Shown here piece by piece: positions 58,044 through 64,000 of a DNA stretch of 64,000 nucleotides; the first letter of the stretch is position 1; the number at the start of each line of letters is the position of its first letter. The position numbers and the translations under genes were made by a program. Below the pieces are notes generated by a model, which was given only the letters and a program-made list of their open reading frames with translations, was not told the origin of the DNA and did no database searches. Source of the stretch: Acinetobacter sp. ANC 4910 (GTDB lineage: Bacteria > Pseudomonadota > Gammaproteobacteria > Pseudomonadales > Moraxellaceae); contig NZ_SJNT01000024.1 in NCBI RefSeq assembly GCF_004331035.1, forward strand, positions 1 through 64,000, in the 5' to 3' direction.

Positions 58044-59693
58044 ATGTCTTACCAAACCTCTATTCATTTTGATCCTACGGCCTTACTGATAATAAAAAAT
58101 GAGGTTGATAACTCGATCAAGTTAGTTGAGTCTGCCGTCAGTACCTTAGCAGAGGATCATACTCTACCGTTTGGTATTGATGATGCGCTGAATCAATTTG
58201 AACAATGTGCTCAAGTTTTAGTCTTAATTGATATGCCAAACTTAGGACAAATTGCTCAATACGCTGCGGAACTCATGCGTAAAATCATGGCGAATCCTGA
58301 AAATATCAACACACAGGACGTGATCGCGCTCAGTGAAGGCACGACCATGCTAAAACGCTATATTGAGTTTATCTGCCTGCGTGAAGTCAAAATTCCTCAA
58401 TTTCTACTCGATACTTTAAATCGCTTAGAACTTGCTCTGGGTAAACCGCTAACGCATGAAGGTCAGCATCTTGAATCATTGCTGAACTGTATAGAGCCTA
58501 ACTTCCAGTTACCTCATATTCCAACCCTAGAAAAATCAGAATATGTGCACCGCTTATATAAACTTGCCTTGAACAAATTGCTCCAGCAGCAAGAAACAGA
58601 GCTCGATTTGCAAGCAATTCGTATTGTAGGCACCTATTTAGCAGGTTTAGCCAACCAATTACCAAGTCAACAATACTGGGGACTGGTGCATGTGGCATTT
58701 AATCAAATTGACAATCTGCTGTTCACAGATGCGCGTTTACGTAGTCTGATTGATATTGAACGCAATATGGCAGCTTTTTTCCAAGCACCGGAAAACTTCA
58801 ATGCGAGTCTGAAAGATTTATCGAATATTCTTAGTTTATGTATTAGCCAAGAAGATGACTCGGCTCAAAGCATTCGTGACCAACTGAATATTGGTGAAGA
58901 CGCCTTAACAGACACCCAACTCCAAGTGTTTAGCCGTCATCTTTATGGTCCAGATTTCAACACCATGCACACCATTAGCGAACTTGTAACCAGTGAAATG
59001 GCGCAAATCCGCAATGAGATTGAATATAACTACCAAACCATGTCGCCTGAGAAAACGCAAGAATTACAGGCAAAAATTAAGGAATTGGCCAATATATTCA
59101 AAGTCTTGAATTTGAATGAAGCATATCAAGACTTATCACGTCAGGTTGAAGCACTGAATCAAGGTGATGTGTTAAAAGACGAAAACTTTGCTCAACAATT
59201 AATGAAAAGCATTTTATCTGCTATGAATTCAATTGGGGTATTAGAACGTCACCATACTTCAAATCGCTTACAACATCGTGTAAATAACTTGAATGTTTCT
59301 CTAGATCGTCTAGATGAAGCCCATGATGCTTTACTGAATGAAACCAAAATATTGGTTGATCATGCTGCTGCTGCATTAATTCAGTATCTTCAAGATCAAT
59401 TCTTGGGTGCCTTAGGTAATTTATCTACACAACTCAGTGAAATCAGCGGTGCTTTACTCTTCCTTAATGCCAATGAAGGTCAGCAAGCATTAAAAAATGC
59501 TGCGCAATTTGTGCAACAAAAAATTGAAGCTTCAAGCAGTATTTCTGAACAAGAAATCAACTACATTTTAGATACTCTCGCGAGTGCCGAAATGATGATT
59601 GATAATTTGAAGAACAAACAGCCTGTATTGCATTCAATGTTTGATGTAGCATTGAACAGCAGTCAAAAACTTAATGCCGAAGTAGTCGCCTAA
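58044..59693 (+). CDS. fimL: FimL-like protein (ChpA N-terminal homologue)
   Basis: A 549-residue all-helical cytoplasmic protein. Its length and overall composition match FimL, a type IV pilus/twitching-motility factor related to the N-terminus of the ChpA histidine kinase but lacking the phosphorylatable histidine. I see repeated HPt-like helical blocks and no HxxKG histidine motif or receiver domain. FimL acts through cyclic AMP and twitching in Pseudomonas. AGGAAAGG precedes the ATG. It overlaps nudC by 1 nt. Family assignment is from memory of the architecture, so it is moderate. Confidence 0.55.
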   Translation: MSYQTSIHFDPTALLIIKNEVDNSIKLVESAVSTLAEDHTLPFGIDDALNQFEQCAQVLVLIDMPNLGQIAQYAAELMRKIMANPENINTQDVIALSEGTTMLKRYIEFICLREVKIPQFLLDTLNRLELALGKPLTHEGQHLESLLNCIEPNFQLPHIPTLEKSEYVHRLYKLALNKLLQQQETELDLQAIRIVGTYLAGLANQLPSQQYWGLVHVAFNQIDNLLFTDARLRSLIDIERNMAAFFQAPENFNASLKDLSNILSLCISQEDDSAQSIRDQLNIGEDALTDTQLQVFSRHLYGPDFNTMHTISELVTSEMAQIRNEIEYNYQTMSPEKTQELQAKIKELANIFKVLNLNEAYQDLSRQVEALNQGDVLKDENFAQQLMKSILSAMNSIGVLERHHTSNRLQHRVNNLNVSLDRLDEAHDALLNETKILVDHAAAALIQYLQDQFLGALGNLSTQLSEISGALLFLNANEGQQALKNAAQFVQQKIEASSSISEQEINYILDTLASAEMMIDNLKNKQPVLHSMFDVALNSSQKLNAEVVA

Positions 59694-60466
59694 TGTCAGA
59701 ATTATCACTTGCCTATATTTTTCATCAACAACAACTATTGGTTGATGAACATCTGCAACTACCTAAAGTTGAGCGCTTGGCAAGTGATCTGCACTTACAC
59801 ACGGGCAATACTGTGATTGCCCGTGATCTACAAGCCCATGAAAGCATTCCGAGTGGACTACAATTGGTGCCCATTCGACAACTGTTGACTCAATGGACCA
59901 CCAAGCAGTTTGAACAGGCCAGTCGTGCCATGCAGCTATTAGAATGGCGTCGCAACCATAAGTTCTGTAGTCATTGCGGACATGAAACACAAGTTCATGC
60001 AACTGAATATGCCATGATCTGTCCTGCTTGCCATTATCATCAATATCCACGGGTACAACCTTGTGTTATTACGGTAATTACACGAGGAAAAGATGAAATT
60101 CTTTTGGCGAAAAATGCCCAAAATACCAACAACATGTATGGTCTAATTGCAGGTTTTGTTGAAGTCGGTGAAACCCTAGAAGATGCGGTCCGTCGTGAAA
60201 CTGAAGAAGAAGTCGGCTTAAAACTCAAAGATATTCAATATTTAGCGAGCCAGCCATGGCCCTTCCCAAGTAATTTAATGATTGCCTTTCGTGCTGAATA
60301 TGCAGCAGGCGATATTCAATTACAAGAAGAAGAAATCAGTGATGCACAATTTTTCAAATTTGACCAACTCCCTCAGATTCCCTTCAAAGGAAGTATTGCA
60401 CATGCCATGATTATGCATGTGACGCAAGGACATCCAGTGGCCGATGACACCCATCTATGGCTTTAA
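59693..60466 (+). CDS. nudC: NADH pyrophosphatase / NAD-capped RNA decapping enzyme
   Basis: Nudix hydrolase of 257 residues that hydrolyses NADH and removes NAD caps from RNA. The zinc-ribbon cysteines CSHCG and CPACH are present (about 103-125), followed by the Nudix box GFVEVGETLEDAVRRETEEEVGL (about 158-180) and the NudC SQPWPFP motif (about 188-194). The start is in the TAATG overlap with the FimL-like gene, implying coupling. The stop overlaps the convergent esterase gene by 12 nt. Confidence 0.95.
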   Translation: MSELSLAYIFHQQQLLVDEHLQLPKVERLASDLHLHTGNTVIARDLQAHESIPSGLQLVPIRQLLTQWTTKQFEQASRAMQLLEWRRNHKFCSHCGHETQVHATEYAMICPACHYHQYPRVQPCVITVITRGKDEILLAKNAQNTNNMYGLIAGFVEVGETLEDAVRRETEEEVGLKLKDIQYLASQPWPFPSNLMIAFRAEYAAGDIQLQEEEISDAQFFKFDQLPQIPFKGSIAHAMIMHVTQGHPVADDTHLWL

Positions 60467-61339
60467 GGCTTCCTCAAGAGAAATCAAAATCTGCTCTTTG
60501 GTTTCAAAATAACGGTTGAATAAACTGGATACCGATCCCATCACAGTAATGTGACCTGTGCGTGGAATCACAATCATTTTACTGTGATTGCCTTTTTCTT
60601 TTAGTACTCGGTCAAAATCTTCAGTATTGTTGTGTCCCACAATATGGTCATTTTCTGCCATCAGCAAATAATGCTTAATGCTATTCGATGCCACAAAATA
60701 ATATGGCATGACCTGCTGAAAAGGAACACTTTGATCAAATGCCTCGGCACACAGCGGATCACCCTTATAATCAAAATGATACGGACCTGCAACCCCAATA
60801 ATGGCACGGATTTGCACACGACATTGCAATTCATACTGCTGCGGATGATACACCGCCGACATGACATTAAATGCCCCTGCCGAATGTCCCATAAGTACAA
60901 CATTGTCGGTGCGAATAGCCAGCTTTTGCTGATGCAGACTCAAAAAGTTGAGTGCAAGGGTTAAATCGTCTACATAGCTCGGAAAAATGTACTGTGGTGC
61001 AAGATGATAGTTAATGACTGCCACGTCGTAACCTTCACGAGCAAAAGCCTCCCCCACAAAGCGGTAAGAACTTTTATCACCATGCGTCCAAGCACCGCCA
61101 TGCACAAAGATAATTAAAGGTTGATTCAACTGTGGTTTATGCGTTTTGAATAAATCGAGACGATGACGTGCCTTTAAACCATACGCAATATTTTCATGCA
61201 GCGTATATCCCTCACGCGGTGTGAGTTGATTTAATGCATAACTGCCAACATCGTAGATGCGAAAGTCTCGAAGAAAGTCTTTCGCATTACCTACGGTGTC
61301 ATTTAATTGTTTAATCCAATATTCGGATTTATTGAACAT
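60455..61339 (-). CDS. Alpha/beta-hydrolase esterase (HSL-like)
   Basis: A 294-residue serine hydrolase. The oxyanion motif HGGAWTHGD (about 97-105), the nucleophile elbow GHSAGA and a downstream histidine region (RTGHITVMGS) form the triad, as in the hormone-sensitive lipase/carboxylesterase family. No signal peptide, so it is cytoplasmic. It overlaps the BON lipoprotein gene upstream by 11 nt and the nudC end by 12 nt. Substrate: short acyl esters, uncertain. Confidence 0.85.
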   Translation of the reverse strand: MFNKSEYWIKQLNDTVGNAKDFLRDFRIYDVGSYALNQLTPREGYTLHENIAYGLKARHRLDLFKTHKPQLNQPLIIFVHGGAWTHGDKSSYRFVGEAFAREGYDVAVINYHLAPQYIFPSYVDDLTLALNFLSLHQQKLAIRTDNVVLMGHSAGAFNVMSAVYHPQQYELQCRVQIRAIIGVAGPYHFDYKGDPLCAEAFDQSVPFQQVMPYYFVASNSIKHYLLMAENDHIVGHNNTEDFDRVLKEKGNHSKMIVIPRTGHITVMGSVSSLFNRYFETKEQILISLEEALKP

Positions 61340-62024
61340 TCGTCGGTTCTACCTGATCTGGGTCAATAGCTACAGGCGTTTGAACTTCAGGCTGCACATT
61401 GCTTGCGACTGGGCTTACAAAACTAGAATTTATCGACTTCTGTCCTTGATCGACATTATCAACCAATGTCACGATTTTAGTTACATTACCCACTTGCTGT
61501 AACACGTTGTTTAAATCATTGATTTCAGCATTATTCAAACGCCCCATCACGTACAACACACCATCCTCTGTATGTACACGGACTTTACTGTCAGAAACCA
61601 CTGCTGCTTTCATAATCAAGCCACGAGTATTTGCTGTTGCAGAAGCATCCTGCATAATGGTGTTATATCCAATTTTATCACCCACGGTAATAAAATTATG
61701 CACATTTTTTACGTCACTCATCGCACGGACATTATCTTCAGCCAGTTGTTTTAAATACTGATCTGGGACTTGCCCTGTCAATAAAACATTACCATAAAAA
61801 CTTTCAATATTGATGCGCGACTGTTTAAAACGAGAATCTAATTTATATAAATTAATGTTCGCTGTACGTTCAATGGAGGAATCAATAAATACCTGACCAA
61901 GTGAGCGTACCCCACTTTCAGTTCCAACGGGTGCAGTCCCTGTACCACCCGAAATAAAACTCGCACAGCCTGATAAACTTAGACCTGCGACACAAAGCAC
62001 TGTCATTGCAATACGATTCAACAC
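61329..62024 (-). CDS. dolP: DolP-like BON-domain lipoprotein
   Basis: Lipoprotein with a signal ending SLSGCASF (lipidated Cys about 19), then two BON domains in tandem, with motifs INIESFYGNVLLTGQVPD and VRVHTEDGVLYVMGRLNNAE. 231 residues, slightly longer than E. coli DolP (YraP), with a Pro/Gln-rich C-terminal tail. DolP supports outer-membrane integrity and BAM activity. It lies 60 bp after yraN on the same strand, the order known from the yraL-lpoA-yraN-diaA-yraP cluster. Confidence 0.9.
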   Translation of the reverse strand: MLNRIAMTVLCVAGLSLSGCASFISGGTGTAPVGTESGVRSLGQVFIDSSIERTANINLYKLDSRFKQSRINIESFYGNVLLTGQVPDQYLKQLAEDNVRAMSDVKNVHNFITVGDKIGYNTIMQDASATANTRGLIMKAAVVSDSKVRVHTEDGVLYVMGRLNNAEINDLNNVLQQVGNVTKIVTLVDNVDQGQKSINSSFVSPVASNVQPEVQTPVAIDPDQVEPTNVQ

Positions 62025-62084
62025 TCAGCAAGACTCCTCACTTATTTCATTCATTTTTCTATAGCATTGATGCTTCCTGTTCCT

Positions 62085-62525
62085 TCAAAGATTAATGAAC
62101 TCTGAATCAAAAGTAAAAGCATTTTCTATCCATTGCAGATCATAAGTGAAACTTGAAAAGTCATACTGTACTGTTTTTGCAAATTGTTGATAGAAATCAA
62201 AACAAATTACATCAAATCGACAATAGAACTGCTGATATTCGGGATATTGGTTAAGAAAGCACAACGCTGTTTTGATGAGTTTGCGCTGTTTCGAAAGTGA
62301 CACCACTTCATTGGCTTGAGCATAACGGGTCAAAGCACGCGCCTTCACTTCAACCAAAAGCAATTCTTCGCCTTGTTGCACCACCAAATCTAGCTCACCA
62401 TATCGGCTATGATAATTTCTTTGTACAAGCTGAAAACCCTGCTGTTGCAAAAGAATTAACGCTTGTTGTTCTGCCCAATCTCCCAAAGCTTGCGATGTTG
62501 TTTTAAGCTTCAATTTTTCTTCCAT
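62085..62525 (-). CDS. yraN: YraN family endonuclease-like protein
   Basis: A 146-residue member of the UPF0102/YraN family, with a restriction-endonuclease-like fold whose function is unproven. The core motif is visible: [34 protein letters not shown], then LLLVEVKAR, giving the Asp/Glu-x-Lys-like PD-(D/E)xK residues. Divergent from rsmI, and upstream of dolP. Confident as family. Confidence 0.92.
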   Translation of the reverse strand: MEEKLKLKTTSQALGDWAEQQALILLQQQGFQLVQRNYHSRYGELDLVVQQGEELLLVEVKARALTRYAQANEVVSLSKQRKLIKTALCFLNQYPEYQQFYCRFDVICFDFYQQFAKTVQYDFSSFTYDLQWIENAFTFDSEFINL

Positions 62526-62865
62526 TCAGTAAAACCCACTTATTTCTTGTTGTAATGCAATGAATACCAAGCTTTTTTATATATGTTTATACTAGTGCAA
62601 GCATAGATCTAATCTCAAATACACATGGTAAATTGAGTAAATGCACACTTGTAAATTTTAATCATTTTTTCAATACACTCAGCAGCAACCTTATACCACA
62701 CCTTAAGCACATACTTTATCTGGTAACCCTGTAGAATCTAATTCGCGTCTGAGCAGTGGATTCAGGTAGAATGCAAGTATTCTCACGCGTTTTGGGAGCC
62801 TAACTCCCATATCAGTTAATCGCGTCATTCTTTTCTTAATTCTATTTTTGGCATGGAGACTTCAC
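62526..62865. other. Divergent promoter region of yraN and rsmI
   Basis: About 340 bp without a gene. It has a small hairpin GGGAG-CCTAA-CTCCC at 62800-62814, 50 bp before rsmI. I looked for RNase P RNA, which is often near rsmI, and did not find its conserved sequences. Confidence 0.45.
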
Positions 62866-63702
62866 ATGAGTGCTCAGTTATTTGTTATAGCAACCCCTAT
62901 TGGGCACTTAGATGACATGACGTTTCGTGCTATTAATACCCTAAAATCTGTAAGTATTATTGCAGCTGAAGACACCCGTACCTCTGCACAATTGCTCAAG
63001 CATTTTAATATCTCTACACCCCTTACCGCCTGCCACGACCACAATGAAAGCAACAAAATTGATATGTTAGTGCAACGTCTGTTAAAAGGCGAAAATATGG
63101 CATTGATTAGTGATGCAGGCACACCTTTAATTAGTGATCCTGGGTTTAAATTGGTCCGTGCAGCCCAAGAACATGGCATTCGTGTGATTCCAGTTCCGGG
63201 TGCATGTGCCGCAATTGCTGCCTTAAGTAGCGTGGGTTTGCCAAGTGATCGTTTTAGTTTCGAGGGTTTTTTATCCTCTAAAGCTTCACAACGTTTATTG
63301 CAACTTGAAAAGTTGAAAGACGAAACTCAAACTCTAATTTTTTACGAAGCACCTCATCGAATTTTAGAATCTGTAAAAAACATGGCTGAAGTGTTTGGTG
63401 CAGACCGCCCAGTGGGTTTTGCTCGAGAAATTACTAAAACCTTTGAAACCATTCGCAAAATGACTTTGGGTGAATTGGTTCAATTTATTGAGTCTGACCA
63501 TAATCAACAAAAAGGTGAAATCGTGTTGGTGGTGGGTGGTGCAACTCAAGAAAAAGACATGGAACAAGAGAAATTAGACCAACTTCTCACCCGTCTTTTA
63601 CAGGATTTATCAGTCAAAGCAGCATCACAACTGGCTGCGGACTTGACTGGCATTAAGAAAAAAGTGGCTTATCAACGTGCCTTAGAGTTGACTGCACAGT
63701 AA
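62866..63702 (+). CDS. rsmI: 16S rRNA 2'-O-ribose C1402 methyltransferase
   Basis: AdoMet-dependent enzyme that methylates the ribose of C1402 in the ribosomal decoding centre. The 278 residues carry TPIGHLDDMTFRAINTLKSV at the N-terminus, AAEDTRTSAQLLKHF and ISDAGTPLISDPGFKLV as the tetrapyrrole-methylase-fold AdoMet motifs. Start chosen at 62866 with GGAG 8 nt upstream, over a TTG 18 nt earlier. Divergent from yraN. A bidirectional terminator follows. Confidence 0.96.
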   Translation: MSAQLFVIATPIGHLDDMTFRAINTLKSVSIIAAEDTRTSAQLLKHFNISTPLTACHDHNESNKIDMLVQRLLKGENMALISDAGTPLISDPGFKLVRAAQEHGIRVIPVPGACAAIAALSSVGLPSDRFSFEGFLSSKASQRLLQLEKLKDETQTLIFYEAPHRILESVKNMAEVFGADRPVGFAREITKTFETIRKMTLGELVQFIESDHNQQKGEIVLVVGGATQEKDMEQEKLDQLLTRLLQDLSVKAASQLAADLTGIKKKVAYQRALELTAQ

Positions 63703-63730
63703 AACTGAAGCTTGAATGCTGAACAAATAA

Positions 63731-63756
63731 AAAAACCACTCTCATGAGTGGTTTTT
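63731..63756. terminator. Bidirectional terminator between rsmI and the SutA-like gene
   Basis: Perfect stem AAAAACCACTC / GAGTGGTTTTT with a 4-nt loop; the T-runs on both strands suit convergent genes. Confidence 0.88.
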
Positions 63757-63768
63757 TATACTGCTAGG

Positions 63769-64000
63769 TTAGTCGTGTGCAGACTCATCTGGTGGAACTT
63801 CAGTAATACGTCCACCACGTGCCAAGAATGCAGCCACTTCATCTTCTAAAGCTTCACGTTGCTTCTTCTTTGCAGTCACGGTTAATGTTTCTGCCTCAGC
63901 AACATCACCATCAGAAGCACCTTCTACTTCATCTGATGCACCTTTTTCAGCAGCCTTTGCTTCATCCTCATCTACAGCAGAGTCTTCCGCATCATCATAA
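63769..64000 (-). CDS. SutA-like transcription regulator, C-terminal part
   Basis: The visible 77 codons (the start is off the right edge) give a highly acidic stretch (YDDAEDSAVDEDEAKAAEKG and similar) followed by KKKQREALEDEVAAFLARGG, then RITEVPPDE. This acidic-then-basic/helical order matches SutA, a small RNA polymerase-associated protein of pseudomonads, where KERDALAKAMEEFLSRGG occupies the same place. SutA assignment is by this motif; a GvpC- or other acidic-tailed protein is unlikely. No upstream context is available. Confidence 0.6.
   Translation of the reverse strand, partial: YDDAEDSAVDEDEAKAAEKGASDEVEGASDGDVAEAETLTVTAKKKQREALEDEVAAFLARGGRITEVPPDESAHD

Noticed and set aside
62526..62865. 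RNase P RNA (rnpB), often found near rsmI
   Set aside because: No conserved rnpB core is visible on either strand and the spacer is too short and AT-rich.

Overview
This window is about 40% GC chromosomal DNA from a gammaproteobacterium, and the gene content points to Acinetobacter (Moraxellaceae). The indications are a fused RNase HI-DnaQ gene, a TorF-type porin, a SutA-like tail, tcu, lldPRD-dld and hut loci typical of soil or opportunistic acinetobacters, and AT-rich spacers. The genus call is inference from gene content; no rRNA is present.

Layout. 1-2340: the end of a histidine-utilisation (hut) cluster (hutH cut by the window edge, hutD), two HutC-like palindromes and a decayed gene. 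2341-9360: a five-gene minus-strand operon for agmatine/putrescine catabolism (M20 amidohydrolase, aminotransferase, aldehyde dehydrogenase, APC permease, agmatine deiminase). 9360-12935: a TorF-like porin, a LysR regulator and a long AT-rich spacer holding two hairpins. 12936-20020: a tricarballylate (tcu) locus with two paralogous LysR genes, an MFS symporter, an orphan periplasmic binding protein, TcuA and TcuB. 20030-29750: an efflux island (RND pump, adaptor, SDR enzyme, TetR, outer-membrane factor, MATE pump) bracketed by an IS5-family fossil and an IS982-family fossil, next to tRNA-Ser. 30136-38130: dienoyl-CoA reductase, then the lactate regulon lldP-lldR-lldD-dld with paired operators. 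38513-45420: argG, pyrC, rnt and four identical tRNA-Glu genes interleaved with a small membrane peptide gene, an amino acid permease and an alpha/beta hydrolase. 45492-56329: GST, Old Yellow Enzyme relative, and a unit made of an eight-LysM lytic transglycosylase (MltD type) followed by a YejABEF-type oligopeptide/muropeptide ABC importer. 56548-64000: RNase HI-DnaQ fusion, a FimL-like protein, NudC, an esterase, a DolP/BON lipoprotein, YraN, RsmI and the end of a SutA-like gene.

How parts work together. Catabolic modules dominate: histidine, agmatine, tricarballylate and lactate, each with a transporter, enzymes and a nearby regulator or operator. The best-supported regulatory signals are two 24-bp palindromes with identical geometry at both divergent ends of the efflux cluster (TetR), and two ATTGGT-N3-ACCAAT sites 104 bp apart flanking a -10 element before lldP (LldR). 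The most interesting metabolic inference is that an M20-family carbamoylase replaces the usual nitrilase-type AguB in the agmatine operon. I found no CRISPR array, intact insertion sequence or prophage.
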